DNA from: Candidatus Taylorbacteria bacterium RIFCSPHIGHO2_01_FULL_51_15
Lineage (GTDB): Bacteria; Patescibacteriota; Minisyncoccia; Phycocordibacterales; UBA10002
Assembly (NCBI GenBank): GCA_001820935.1
Contig: MHRI01000009.1
Coordinates: forward strand, 1-33,606
DNA length: 33,606 nt
Direction: 5' to 3'
The position numbers and the translations under genes are program-made. The notes under the pieces are model-generated. The model was not told where the DNA came from. It did not search any database and was given only the letters and a program-made list of their open reading frames with translations. Shown here in pieces: positions 6,928 to 15,604 of the stretch (positions are counted from its first letter, which is position 1; each line of letters opens with the position of its first letter).

Positions 6928-8220
6928 TCAGAGTTTCATTCTTTTAAAATAGTCCGCGAGTTTTCCTAGAGGCACCGTCTCTTGCGCGCGGCTTATCGTA
7001 TTTCGCACGATCACCGAGTTTTCGAGAGCCTCGCGCTGTCCGAGAATGATCGAATAGGGGATTTTCAAATGCTCGGCGGAAGACATCTGCGAGATCAGCG
7101 TGTCCCGATTCAAGGTTTGATGCACGGGTATGTTCGCCGCTCGAAGCGTCTCGATCACCCGAAGACTCTTGAGTTTCGCGCAAAATCCGAGTTGCAGAAA
7201 ACAAACAACCGGCCTCCTAAATCGCACGCGACGAGCGACTGCTACCTCCTTCCCCGCGCGGGGGAGGAGGAGATTTAATCCAATGGAAGGAGAATCTCGC
7301 CGGAGGCCGAGGCGCCTGCCTAAGTTGTTATAGCGAACTCCAGAGCAGAGGCACCTTACCTTTCCCTGCTCGTCGCGGCTCCCCAAGGGCGCCTCGCGGA
7401 GCGGAGGTTGGGCAGGGTTTTCCCATATCTCAAAGAGGATTTCTGTGGCGAAGGCGCGGTTCCCCAGCAGCCTATGATCGATCCTGTAGGGGATCTCAAG
7501 CTCCTCAAGAAACTCGAGCACCTCCCTCAAGTGCTTGCGGCTCTCATCACTTAGAAAATTCATCGTTTTCGGAGCCGCTTCCGCGAGAAGTTTGCATTTC
7601 TCATGAGTGCATCGCAAAAGCTCGACGGGACTCTTCCTAAGGAGCGCGCGGCAGGAGAGGGGCAAGGTCGCGAGATGTTGGCGATAGTAATTGCTAAGTT
7701 CGCGCATGAACCTTGAGAATGATTCCCGGTCTCCGACACTGTTGATCGAAAGCGACAGCTCTCCGCTGCCTTCTTTGCGGAGTGTCACGAACGCGGTTTG
7801 AATGAGCGTCGCTTCAGCGATACTCTTTCCCGATCCGATGATTTCAAGGAATAGTCGGCGCTCTCCCGATTTCTTCCTCGATGTCGCACCGATGCTCTGG
7901 AGAAATTCGGAACAGATCATAATCGGATGGGGGGTTTCGTGGAGGCGCTTCTCCTCGTAATAGCGAAACAGCGCGATTCGCTCGGCGAGCGTCGGCGCGA
8001 GCACCGCGGCTTCCTGCCGATCTTCTTCCGAAAATTCACGCGCCCTTTCGCGATCCTCCTTAGTAAGGATAATGGGAGAGGGGAGCGGAGTGAAGCCGTA
8101 ATACAGAGCCGTTTCCACGGCCGGATCTACGTTCCTATACTCAACGTGCGTACCGTGGCGGGACGCTTTGCGTCTTTTTGTCCGGGAGGTATTTCTTACT
8201 TTGAGATGGGGGGAAGACAT
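6928..8220 (-). CDS. divergent histidyl-tRNA synthetase-like paralogue
   Basis: 430 aa from the ATG at 8220; a TTG at 8256 would add 12 residues. The middle matches the HisRS core: SGERRLFLEIIGSG, LSLSINSVGDRESFSRFM and LRKSPVELLRCTHEKC, then LEELEIPYRIDHRLLG. The C-terminal part is a HisRS anticodon-binding domain (LGFCAKLKSLRVIETLR to SQETVPLGKLADYFKRM; here SRAQETVPLGK). Several catalytic features are altered or absent: no motif-2 RPEGT, the histidine A-box GLDYYT is replaced by GNRAFAT, and GGRYDNL reads SGVRYNNL. It is probably not a working HisRS; a HisZ-like or other tRNA-related role is possible. A palindrome at 7245-7270 is translated between the class II core and the anticodon domain. 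Confidence 0.8.
   Translation of the reverse strand: MSSPHLKVRNTSRTKRRKASRHGTHVEYRNVDPAVETALYYGFTPLPSPIILTKEDRERAREFSEEDRQEAAVLAPTLAERIALFRYYEEKRLHETPHPIMICSEFLQSIGATSRKKSGERRLFLEIIGSGKSIAEATLIQTAFVTLRKEGSGELSLSINSVGDRESFSRFMRELSNYYRQHLATLPLSCRALLRKSPVELLRCTHEKCKLLAEAAPKTMNFLSDESRKHLREVLEFLEELEIPYRIDHRLLGNRAFATEILFEIWENPAQPPLREAPLGSRDEQGKVRCLCSGVRYNNLGRRLGLRRDSPSIGLNLLLPRAGKEVAVARRVRFRRPVVCFLQLGFCAKLKSLRVIETLRAANIPVHQTLNRDTLISQMSSAEHLKIPYSIILGQREALENSVIVRNTISRAQETVPLGKLADYFKRMKL
7245..7270. repeat. short palindrome inside the HisRS-like gene
   Basis: A 13-bp uninterrupted self-complementary stretch (CCTCCTTCCCCGC and its partner, one G-T pair) that belongs to the C-rich palindrome family. 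In the gene's frame it encodes LLLPRAGKEV, which has no counterpart in HisRS. Confidence 0.8.
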
Positions 8221-8382
8221 GAGTGAAAGAAATCTCGAATATCGAACAATAGTCAAAAAATGAAAACAGTGAGAAACTCGTCAGTAGTTTATACTCTTAC
8301 TTTTTTCTAGATTTCTGTCTCGACGGCAAGTAGTGCAAAATTTGTGGAAAAGCTATCGGCTGATATTTGACGCGCTGTGCGC

Positions 8383-8994
8383 CTACCGACGCTCGGCTTT
8401 CCAGGATCCTGGGAAGATACCGAGCTTCGAGAAAGGAAAGAGACGAACGAGCGGGCGTCCGACAATGAACTCTCGTTTCAGTGGTCCCCACAAACGCGAG
8501 TCCGCGCTCTCTGCTCGGTTGTCGCCAAGCACAAAATACTCCCCCTGCTCCAAGGTGACGCTAAGATCATTCTCGTTTCGACTTTCACTGATTTCTCCTT
8601 GCTGCCACTCGAAGCCTGAAGGGTTTCCCTCGCTCTTTATTGTGACGATATCGCCCTGTATTTCGAGCGTTTCTCCCGGGAGACCCGCCACGCGCTTGAT
8701 AAGGAATTTACTTTGCTCCGCCGGAAAGCGAAACACCACCACGTCACCGCGCTTCGGCTCGTCGAATCGGTACGATAGTTCGTCGATGATAAGGTAATGT
8801 CCGCTTTCGAAACTCGGCACCATCGAAGCGCCGCTCACAATGAACGGTTGGGCGATGAAAAGACGGATCGGTATGACGATCGCGAGGGCGAGAACCACGA
8901 ACCTCACAAAATCCAAAACGGATTCTTTCATCGTTTCCTTTTTCTCCACGGGAGGTACGGGGTGTCTTGCTGCGATCTCCTCCTTTTGTTCCAT
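8383..8994 (-). CDS. lepB: signal peptidase I
   Basis: 203 aa from the ATG at 8994, just before the hydrophilic N-terminus MEQKEEIAARH; the open frame runs 45 codons further up without family similarity. One membrane helix (about residues 28-48) is followed by the catalytic Ser box IVSGASMVPSF, then by the Lys box FLIKRVAGLPGE and by the box with YFVLGDNRAESADSRLWG. It cleaves signal peptides of exported proteins on the outer face of the membrane, and so should process the many exported proteins encoded to its right. No Shine-Dalgarno is visible. Confidence 0.95.
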   Translation of the reverse strand: MEQKEEIAARHPVPPVEKKETMKESVLDFVRFVVLALAIVIPIRLFIAQPFIVSGASMVPSFESGHYLIIDELSYRFDEPKRGDVVVFRFPAEQSKFLIKRVAGLPGETLEIQGDIVTIKSEGNPSGFEWQQGEISESRNENDLSVTLEQGEYFVLGDNRAESADSRLWGPLKREFIVGRPLVRLFPFSKLGIFPGSWKAERR

Positions 8995-9084
8995 GATGCG
9001 TGAATTGTAATGCCGAGAGGCGCATTGACGCAATGTGCGAAGATGTTTCGTAGCGCAGAAAAATATGGTAACATCTTTGAAAGC

Positions 9085-9205
9085 ACAAATCACAGTGCAC
9101 AAAAACCAAACAAACTTCTCAAAGTACAATTTCTAAGAATCAAAAGGGAATACTTTTCTTTTGAGTTCTAGAATTTTGTGTTTTGTTTGGGTATTGGACG
9201 ACTGT
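9085..9205. repeat. imperfect long hairpin, CCAAAC/GTTTGG family, copy 1
   Basis: The left half has CACAGTGCACAAAAACCAAA. The right half has the imperfect complement TTTTGTGTTTTGTTTGGG, then TGTGTTTTG. The arms also share TCAAAAG/CTTTTGA near the centre. Copies 2 and 3 are at 11448 and 16136; all three are intergenic and lie upstream of a plus-strand gene. Confidence 0.65.
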
Positions 9206-9249
9206 GTTTTGTCTAGTTTTCATAAATCTTAATTCATGCATCGTACATC

Positions 9250-9879
9250 ATGACCTTTATTATCGTTGGTCTAGGAAATCCCGGTAGCGAATACGAAAAT
9301 ACACGCCACAACACGGGCGCGATGCTTCTTGACGTATTCCGAAGAGCTGAAAATCTCGGAGATTGGAAGGAAGATGCGAAGCGAAAAGCCCTCATCTCCG
9401 AAGGAACCGTCACCCCACCTCACTCCTCCCCTCTAAAGAGAGGAGGGGGCAAGAAGGCGCAAAAAGTCACGCTGCTCCTTCCGCAGACCTTCATGAATAA
9501 ATCGGGCGACTCGATTCGCGGACTCATAAAGAGCAAAAAGGATGCTGAGCGGCTGGTGGTACTCCACGACGACCTCGACATTCCATTCGGCTCCTTTAAG
9601 ATCTCCTTCAATAAAAGTTCCGGCGGCCACAAGGGAGTAGAGTCCATCATTCGCGCGGCGAAAACGGAAGCATTCGTTCGCGTGCGAATCGGCATCGCCT
9701 CATCGGTTGCCGCAGTCAAGAAGTCGCAGGACGAGTCGGCGGTTGAGAAGACTATTTTGGGGAAATTCACTCCTGATCAAATGACCATGCTCAAAAAAAT
9801 GTTCAAGCGCATCGCCGAAGGCCTCACCGTTTTAATCACGGAAGGTCGTGATAAGGCCATGTCGAAGTACCACAGCTAG
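9250..9879 (+). CDS. pth: peptidyl-tRNA hydrolase
   Basis: 209 aa. FIIVGLGNPGSEYENTRHNTG carries the catalytic His (residue 20). VTLLLPQTFMNKSGDSI holds the Asn that contacts the substrate. VVLHDDLDIPFGSFKISFNKSSGGHKG holds the conserved Asp and the glycine-rich loop. The enzyme recycles peptidyl-tRNAs released from stalled ribosomes. Residues about 57-73 (VTPPHSSPLKRGGGKK) are an extra segment before the VTLLLPQT strand. It is encoded by a C-rich palindrome that appears to have inserted in frame at a surface loop, and conserved motifs on both sides are intact. Confidence 0.94.
   Translation: MTFIIVGLGNPGSEYENTRHNTGAMLLDVFRRAENLGDWKEDAKRKALISEGTVTPPHSSPLKRGGGKKAQKVTLLLPQTFMNKSGDSIRGLIKSKKDAERLVVLHDDLDIPFGSFKISFNKSSGGHKGVESIIRAAKTEAFVRVRIGIASSVAAVKKSQDESAVEKTILGKFTPDQMTMLKKMFKRIAEGLTVLITEGRDKAMSKYHS
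9422..9450. repeat. C-rich palindromic repeat inside pth
   Basis: CTCCTCCCCTCT-AAAG-AGAGGAGGGGG forms an imperfect stem (one C-A mismatch, G-T pairs) and matches the family at 4764 and 18258. It adds about 15 codons without breaking the frame. Confidence 0.75.
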
Positions 9880-9932
9880 AAGGGCTTGCCCGTGAACACC
9901 TTCTTTTTACGGAGCGATGAGCCGACAATACA

Positions 9933-10138
9933 GCTGATAGCTTTTAGCTGCTAGGTTTTAGGGAGAGAATCTTTAGAGCTCAATTTAATTGGCAGCTTGT
10001 GGTTGGTGTAGAAGGACAAAATGGTTCGAACACAAAAGCCCGCTCGATCGGAGAGAATTCCGATTCGGTACGGGCGGGCCGTTCGAGAGGGCGGTTTTCT
10101 GTGTTTTCTCTTGAAGCTAGAAGCTAACAGCTATGAGC
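9933..10138. repeat. 22-nt inverted repeat framing the pth/S1 convergent gap
   Basis: GCTGATAGCTTTTAGCTGCT (9933 on) pairs with the reverse complement of 10117-10138 at 19 of 22 positions, with 162 nt between the arms. The S1-gene terminator lies inside. No gene is seen in 9880-10144. Confidence 0.6.
10033..10079 (-). terminator. intrinsic terminator after the S1 gene
   Basis: On the minus strand GCCCGC (10074-10079) pairs with GCGGGC (10038-10043) around an inner TCGGA/TCCGA stem, followed by TTTTG. It lies about 65 nt past the S1 stop. Confidence 0.65.
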
Positions 10139-10144
10139 TAAAAT

Positions 10145-11281
10145 CTACTTCTTTTCACCCACGAACGAGAGGGCCATTTTTTGTTGAGATGGATCGAAGA
10201 GCGTTATCTTGAAGTTATATGTCTTCCCGAGTTCAAGGTTACGGCGAAGGCGGTCTTCACTCCCAAATTCCGAGATGTGTACGAGTCCCGCGACGCCTTC
10301 TTCTATGGAAGCGAGGGCACCGTGCTTGTTGAATTTAATCACCACGCCTTTCACCACATCCTCCTTCTTATACTTCGTGCCGGCTTCCACCCACGGATTT
10401 TGCTTTAGCGCCTTAATGGAGAGAGAAATCTTTCCGTCCTTGATTTCGATGATTTTCACGCGCACCTTGTCGGCCACCTTATAGAGCTTGCGAGGATCTT
10501 CCACGAGCGCCCAGTCGATTTCGGAGATATGCACCAGCCCTTCGAGTCCGTCTTCGAGTTTGACGAATGCGCCAAAATCCACAAGTCCGGTTACCTCGCC
10601 TTCGAGTTCATCAGCGACGTTGTACTTTCCGATAATCTTCTCACGCTCCTTTTCGGTCGTGCTTTTCTCGGAGAAAATAAGTTTCCCTTCTTTCGGAATG
10701 GTCGAAATAATAGTCACCTGCAACTTCTCTCCGACAAGTTTCCGGAGTTCTTCAAAGATCTTATCCTTATCTCCGTCCGGCACGCGAGGGTAGTGATCGG
10801 CTTTGAGCTGTGAGGCCGGCAAAAATCCCGCGATGCCTTGCCACTCAAGGATAAGTCCGCCTTTGTTGGCCTCTTTCACGGCAAGTTCGAACACCTTCTT
10901 GTCGCGGATCGCACTCTCCGCCTCATTCCAAATGAGCGCCTGGCGGGCTTCTTTCAAGGAGAGCTCGATGTAGCCATCGGGATTATCAAAATCCACGATC
11001 TTCGCCGCGATCGTGTCGCCTACGTTGATCTTCTTTATCACATCTCGCGCGTTGATGTATTCGCGCCCATAGATGATGCCGGTTCCGAATGGATGCAGAT
11101 CTACAAACACCTTGCCTTTTGACACGGCGATCACACTGCCATCCACGAGATCCCCAACCGAGGGCGGAGTATGCACCGCGCCCATGAGCTTACTCATGAG
11201 CTTCTCATTTTGCTTGGCGGCTTCGGCAGCCGCCTCTAGTTCATCGCTGGTGAGAGCGACACCTGTATTAGTATCTTCCAT
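10145..11281 (-). CDS. rpsA: S1 RNA-binding domain protein (30S ribosomal protein S1-like)
   Basis: 378 aa from the ATG at 11281 (MEDTNTG). Four S1/OB-fold repeats: about residues 41-110 (VGDLVDGSVIAVSKGKVFVD), 125-200 (WQGIAGFLPASQL), 225-295 (EGEVTGLVDFGAFVKLEDG, GLVHISEI) and 305-378 (VKGVVIKFNKHGALASIEEG, GLVHISEF). S1 binds single-stranded, A/U- or A/C-rich leaders and brings mRNAs to the 30S subunit. With four repeats it is shorter than the six-repeat E. coli protein, as in many bacteria. This activity would matter here because most genes lack a Shine-Dalgarno. Confidence 0.92.
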   Translation of the reverse strand: MEDTNTGVALTSDELEAAAEAAKQNEKLMSKLMGAVHTPPSVGDLVDGSVIAVSKGKVFVDLHPFGTGIIYGREYINARDVIKKINVGDTIAAKIVDFDNPDGYIELSLKEARQALIWNEAESAIRDKKVFELAVKEANKGGLILEWQGIAGFLPASQLKADHYPRVPDGDKDKIFEELRKLVGEKLQVTIISTIPKEGKLIFSEKSTTEKEREKIIGKYNVADELEGEVTGLVDFGAFVKLEDGLEGLVHISEIDWALVEDPRKLYKVADKVRVKIIEIKDGKISLSIKALKQNPWVEAGTKYKKEDVVKGVVIKFNKHGALASIEEGVAGLVHISEFGSEDRLRRNLELGKTYNFKITLFDPSQQKMALSFVGEKK

Positions 11282-11447
11282 GCCTGTTATTAAATGTGTC
11301 GGGAAACTCAAGGTCAGGTGGTGTACCAAAGGGTTGACCAAGGGCTATTTCCTAACGGGTTGTTAACAAACATCCAAAGTCGGATGTGGCAGACAGTATA
11401 TCTAAATAGGAAAAAAAGTCCACCTTTGCGCCGATCAAACCTGACAA

Positions 11448-11560
11448 AACACAGGTTGCACAAAAAACCAAACAAGTGTGAAGCATTAAGGTTTAAACTC
11501 CGAGTCGTGTTGTGCTAATTGTGGGTTGTGTTTTGTTTGGAATTTTGTCCGCCAGCCGGC
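11448..11560. repeat. imperfect long hairpin, CCAAAC/GTTTGG family, copy 2
   Basis: The left half GACAAAACACAGGTTGCACA followed by AACCAAACAAG is imperfectly complementary to the right half GTTGTGTTTTGTTTGGAATT with TTGTC. It lies between the divergent S1 and MBL genes. Confidence 0.65.
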
Positions 11561-11606
11561 GGATTGTGCCTTGAGAAGTCTTTTGGTACTGTGTTTTTTG
11601 TTTTCT

Positions 11607-11615
11607 TGCTATACT
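11607..11615 (+). promoter_or_regulatory. extended -10 promoter of the MBL-fold gene
   Basis: TGCTATACT is an extended -10 element, 33 nt before the GTG start at 11649. No good -35 box precedes it, as is usual for extended -10 promoters. Confidence 0.5.
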
Positions 11616-11648
11616 CATTATGCGTATTATCATCTTACCTCCCCAAAC

Positions 11649-12329
11649 GTGATCATTACTTATTTAGGAGGCGAGTTCATTAAGGTCCAATTTGGCGAGA
11701 CGGTGCTTGCGGTTAATCCGCCGTCAAAGGATTCAAAGCTGAAGGCTTCTCGTTTTGGCGCGGATGTCGCGCTCGTCAGTCTCAGTCATCAGGATTTTAA
11801 CGGGATCGAAAACCTCACTCACGGCGAGCGAAAGCCTTTCGTTATTTCGGGTCCGGGCGCGTATGAGGTTAAGGGGATCGTCGTGCAGGGGTTCGCGACC
11901 GATTCGACGTATGGTGGTGAAAAGAAAATCAATACCGTCTATACCGTCTCGCTTGAAGGCATGAAGCTCTGCTTTCTCGGAGTGCTTTCATCTCCCGAAC
12001 TTCCGGCGGAGCTCAAGGAGGAACTCGGCGAGATTGATGTACTCTTTGTTCCTATCGGGGGAGAACCCGGACGACTTTCGCAAGGCGAAACTCGAACGGG
12101 CAAGGGGGATGTTCTTACGCCCGCTGCGGCGAACAAACTCGCTGTGGCGCTCGAACCGCGCCTTGTCATCCCCCTTCATTTTGAGGGTCTCGGAGATAAA
12201 AACGCTTTGAAGCAATTCCTCAAAGAATCGGGAGAGGAAAAGACCACAGTGCAAGACAAGCTGACCCTAAAGAAAAAAGACTTGGAAGGGAAGGAAGGGG
12301 AAGTCATTGTCCTGAAGACAGTACAATGA
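11649..12329 (+). CDS. UlaG-like metallo-beta-lactamase fold protein with degenerate metal site
   Basis: 226 aa from a GTG. The frame extends upstream, but IITYLGGEFIKVQFGETVLA is the normal N-terminal strand pair of UlaG-type proteins (usually ITWLGHSCFKI) and the promoter lies just upstream of this GTG. Family features are VALVSLSHQDFNGIEN, where HxHxDH would stand, FVISGPGAYEVKGIVVQG, and near the end LVIPLHFEGLGDKNALKQF. Only one His of the HxHxDH site remains (SHQDFN), so ordinary hydrolase chemistry is doubtful. The protein is predicted cytoplasmic. Its exact substrate is unknown. Confidence 0.8.
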   Translation: MIITYLGGEFIKVQFGETVLAVNPPSKDSKLKASRFGADVALVSLSHQDFNGIENLTHGERKPFVISGPGAYEVKGIVVQGFATDSTYGGEKKINTVYTVSLEGMKLCFLGVLSSPELPAELKEELGEIDVLFVPIGGEPGRLSQGETRTGKGDVLTPAAANKLAVALEPRLVIPLHFEGLGDKNALKQFLKESGEEKTTVQDKLTLKKKDLEGKEGEVIVLKTVQ

Positions 12330-12335
12330 CAATTA

Positions 12336-12457
12336 TTCTAATTTCTAATTGCTCTAATTATTCTAAGGAATGTACAAATCACCATTTCTGAATTGGTAAT
12401 TTGGTATTGGGGTCTCATTAGGTTAATTAGAGTAATTAGGTGAATTAGGTTAATTTC
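12336..12457. repeat. CTAATTTCTAATT hairpin repeat, copy 1 (divergent)
   Basis: The left arm TTCTAATTTCTAATTGCTCT and the right arm GGTTAATTAGAGTAATTAGG are largely complementary. The copy ends 2-3 nt before the ATG at 12460. The centre differs from the copies at 17617 and 18875. Confidence 0.65.
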
Positions 12458-12459
12458 TT

Positions 12460-12771
12460 ATGCTTTCCTTCATCTCCAAACTCCAACGCAAGCCCGAACC
12501 CGTTCGGAAGAAAATCGCGCTTTTCGCTTCCGCCTCCGTCACCTTTCTTATCGTGTTATTCTGGCTCGTCGGTATCTCAACAAGGGATACCGAAACCGTC
12601 GCCTATAACGAGGAAGATATCGGCCCGTTTCAAGTACTTACGGAAGGCATCGGGTCATTTATCGATGACAGCGCGAAGGCGTTCGGCGCGCTCAAGGAAA
12701 CGTTTCTGATTTTTTCTAACCAAACGGCCTCATCTTCGGAGGAGAGGGAACCCGGAGCTGTTTCGAATTAA
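12460..12771 (+). CDS. small single-pass membrane protein, unknown
   Basis: 103 aa. A basic N-terminus (KLQRKPEPVRKKIALF) precedes one hydrophobic helix (about residues 20-40, ASASVTFLIVLFWLVGIS). An acidic, Ser-rich extracytoplasmic tail without known motifs follows. By the positive-inside rule the N-terminus is cytoplasmic. It lies between the MBL gene and gyrA, directly behind a hairpin repeat that may carry its leader. No family is recognised. Confidence 0.65.
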   Translation: MLSFISKLQRKPEPVRKKIALFASASVTFLIVLFWLVGISTRDTETVAYNEEDIGPFQVLTEGIGSFIDDSAKAFGALKETFLIFSNQTASSSEEREPGAVSN

Positions 12772-12784
12772 TTTTTTCCACGCA

Positions 12785-12813
12785 TGGCGCGAGTCTCGAG
12801 GTTTTGCTATTAT
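12785..12813 (+). promoter_or_regulatory. possible extended -10 promoter of gyrA
   Basis: TGCTATTAT (12805-12813) is an extended -10 box 54 nt before the gyrA ATG. The -35 position (TGGCGC, 17 nt upstream) is poor. Confidence 0.35.
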
Positions 12814-12867
12814 ACCCAAACTAGCGAGGCTTAATTACGAGGCTAGATATAGGCAGATCCATTAGAC

Positions 12868-15456
12868 ATGGCAGCGTCAGAACCAAAAGAAGCCACAAAA
12901 CGGGGCGTGATCGGGCGAAGCATCACGACCGAGATGAAGGAATCATATCTCGACTACGCGATGTCGGTCATTACCGCGCGCGCCCTTCCCGATGTGAGGG
13001 ATGGCCTCAAACCAGTGCATCGGCGCATTCTCTATGCGATGAACGGAATGGGACTTTCGGCATCGGCAAAGACCAGAAAATCGGCTACCGTAGTCGGAGA
13101 CGTACTCGGCAAGTATCACCCGCATGGCGACACTTCCGTCTACGACGCCATGGTTAAAATGGCGCAGACGTTTTCGTTCCGTTACCCGCTCGTTATCGGC
13201 CAAGGAAATTTTGGTTCGCAAGACGGTGACGCCGCTGCCGCGTACCGATATACCGAAGCAAAGATGTCGCGCATCGCCGGCGAGCTCCTTCGTGATATCG
13301 AAAAAGAGACGGTAGACTGGCGCCCGAACTACGACGGTACCCACAAAGAACCGGTAGTGCTTCCTGCCGCAGTACCCAATCTCTTGCTCAACGGAACCTT
13401 AGGTATCGCGGTTGGCATGGCGACCAATATCCCCCCGCATAACCTCCGTGAAGTGGTGGCGGCAACCGTTCACCTCATGGAGCACGAGGATGCCACGACC
13501 GAAGACCTCCTCCAGTTCGTCACAGGCCCCGATTTTCCCACCGGCGGTATCGTGTTCGGTTCGCAAGACCTTCGGCATGCCTACTCAAGCGGCAAAGGAG
13601 GCGTGGTAACTCGAGGTGTCGCGGAAATAGTCGAGAACAAATCGGGCCAGATGCAGATTATCATTACCTCAATACCATACCGCGTGAACAAGGCGGAGAT
13701 GATTATCCAAATAGCCAACCTCGTACGTGAGAAAAAAGTGGACGGTATCAAGGGACTCCGTGATGAATCAACAAGCGATGTGCGCGTCGTGATTGACCTC
13801 AAGCAGGGAAGCTTCCCCGAAAAAGTTCTCAATTTTCTCTACAAGCACACTCAGCTCGAAGAAACCTTCCATTTCAACACGGTCGCGCTCGTAAACGGCG
13901 TGCCGCAAACCCTCTCGCTTAAAGCCTTGCTTGAGCAGTTCATCATTCACCGCAAGGAAGTGGTGAAGCGCCGCACTGCTTTTGACTTGAAACAGGCGGA
14001 AGCGCGCGAACACATCCTTCTTGGTCTCAAGAAAGCGCTCGACCATATCGACGAGATCATCAAGCTCATTAAGAAATCAAAGGACGTGGACGAAGCACGG
14101 GCGGGGCTGCAGAAAGCCTTCAAGTTCTCCGAGATACAGGCACAGGCTATCCTCGATATGCGGCTCCAGAAGCTGTCGGGCCTCGAGCGCAAGAAGATCG
14201 AGGATGAGCTGATGGAAGTGCAGGCGCTTATCGCGGAACTCAAGTCCATTCTGGGAAGCACCAAGAAGATACTCGCTGTCATCAAAAAGGAGCTCCAGGA
14301 GATTGGCGAGAAGTATGGCGACGACCGCCGCACGAGAGTGATGAAGCACGGCGCCAAAGAATTCTCCGAAGAAGACCTTATTCCCGACACGGACGCGGTG
14401 CTTGTTCTTACCAAAGGAGGCTACATCAAACGCACCGATCCCGAAGAGTACCGCAAACAGCGCCGAGGGGGCGTCGGCGTGGTTGACCTTGATACAAAGG
14501 ACGAAGATTTCGTCACGCACGTCATCACCGGTACGACTCATAACGATTTCCTCTTTTTTACGGACAAAGGCAAGGCCTACCAAATTAAGATGTACGAGAT
14601 ACCGGAAGGGAAGCGCGCCACCAAAGGCAAGTCAATCATGAACTTCCTCTCGCTTGCCGCGGAGGAAAAAGTCACGTCCATCCTCCCGATGCCAAAATCG
14701 GTAAAGGCCGCCCTGGGGCTCTCGCTCCTCATGGTCACCCGAAACGGGATCGGCAAGAAGACTGCGGCGGCAAGCTTTCACGATGTGCGCAGGAGCGGAC
14801 TTCTTGCGATTAAGCTCAAGGAAGGAGACGAGCTCGTATCCGCGTCTTTCGTCGAGAAAGGCGACGAAGCCGTGCTTGTGACGAAGAAGGGGCAATCCAT
14901 TCGCTTTAAGGAGAGCGATATTCGGGAAATGGGACGGGGAGCGGGTGGAGTAAAGGCCATGCGCCTTAGCAAGGGCGATTCTATCGTGGGGACCGGCATT
15001 GTTCACCCCAACACCAAAACCTGGAGTGTGCACAAGGGCAAAAGTCGTAGCAATGGCGGCACTGATATTCAAAATAGCACCGAAGAAATGTCAGGTAGTT
15101 TTGGTGCGGTGGTAAATAAGACCCCCGCTTCCGCTAAAGGCTCCGGCGAGGCGACGCCTGAACTTCTCGTCATCATGCAGAACGGCTATGGCAAGAAAAC
15201 CAAGCTTAAGGAATACAAAACTCAAAAGCGCGGGGGCTCCGGCATCAAAACGGCCAAGATCACCCCAAAGACCGGTGAGCTTATCGCGGCTCACGTCGTC
15301 ACGTCTCCCGAGGAGGAAGTGGTCGCGATCTCGAAGAAAAGCCAAGTCATCCGCACGGGCGTGAATGAGATCGCATCCTTGGGCCGCCAGACGCAGGGGG
15401 TACGGATTATGAAATTGCGGGAAGGAGATTCTATTGCATCACTCACTTGTCTTTGA
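12868..15456 (+). CDS. gyrA: DNA gyrase subunit A
   Basis: 862 aa. The N-terminal breakage-reunion domain begins [18 protein letters not shown], followed by [20 protein letters not shown]. The catalytic Tyr lies in [12 protein letters not shown] (about residue 131). The coiled coil and tower follow to about residue 500. The C-terminal beta-pinwheel carries a GyrA-box variant [11 protein letters not shown] (canonical QRRGGKG) and a later blade [13 protein letters not shown]. It supports GyrA rather than ParC, though the two are close. Residues about 712-764 ([11 protein letters not shown] to [12 protein letters not shown]) are a low-complexity, Ser/Gly/Thr-rich insertion between two pinwheel blades. 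The subunit works with GyrB, which is not in the window, to introduce negative supercoils. Confidence 0.95.
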   Translation: MAASEPKEATKRGVIGRSITTEMKESYLDYAMSVITARALPDVRDGLKPVHRRILYAMNGMGLSASAKTRKSATVVGDVLGKYHPHGDTSVYDAMVKMAQTFSFRYPLVIGQGNFGSQDGDAAAAYRYTEAKMSRIAGELLRDIEKETVDWRPNYDGTHKEPVVLPAAVPNLLLNGTLGIAVGMATNIPPHNLREVVAATVHLMEHEDATTEDLLQFVTGPDFPTGGIVFGSQDLRHAYSSGKGGVVTRGVAEIVENKSGQMQIIITSIPYRVNKAEMIIQIANLVREKKVDGIKGLRDESTSDVRVVIDLKQGSFPEKVLNFLYKHTQLEETFHFNTVALVNGVPQTLSLKALLEQFIIHRKEVVKRRTAFDLKQAEAREHILLGLKKALDHIDEIIKLIKKSKDVDEARAGLQKAFKFSEIQAQAILDMRLQKLSGLERKKIEDELMEVQALIAELKSILGSTKKILAVIKKELQEIGEKYGDDRRTRVMKHGAKEFSEEDLIPDTDAVLVLTKGGYIKRTDPEEYRKQRRGGVGVVDLDTKDEDFVTHVITGTTHNDFLFFTDKGKAYQIKMYEIPEGKRATKGKSIMNFLSLAAEEKVTSILPMPKSVKAALGLSLLMVTRNGIGKKTAAASFHDVRRSGLLAIKLKEGDELVSASFVEKGDEAVLVTKKGQSIRFKESDIREMGRGAGGVKAMRLSKGDSIVGTGIVHPNTKTWSVHKGKSRSNGGTDIQNSTEEMSGSFGAVVNKTPASAKGSGEATPELLVIMQNGYGKKTKLKEYKTQKRGGSGIKTAKITPKTGELIAAHVVTSPEEEVVAISKKSQVIRTGVNEIASLGRQTQGVRIMKLREGDSIASLTCL

Positions 15457-15488
15457 AATTAAGGAGCGAAGCGAGTATAATTTCTTAG

Positions 15489-15548
15489 ACCCCCTCACTC
15501 GAAATTACCGAACAGAGGGGATGATATGATAATTTCGAGTGAGGGGGT
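15489..15548. repeat. 19-bp perfect inverted repeat after gyrA
   Basis: ACCCCCTCACTCGAAATTA (15489-15507) and its exact complement (15530-15548) enclose a 22-nt loop. There is no T-run, so it is an mRNA-stabilising hairpin or a MITE-like repeat more than a terminator. Just before it, at 15457-15483, GAAATTA-AGGAGCGAAGCGAG-TATAATTTC forms a smaller stem. A similar AGGAGCGAAGCGA hairpin occurs at 26281. Confidence 0.8.
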
Positions 15549-15604
15549 GACGATTTTGTAACATCTCACTTTCGCAGACTCAAGTTCGATTAACAAAATC
15601 AGTC

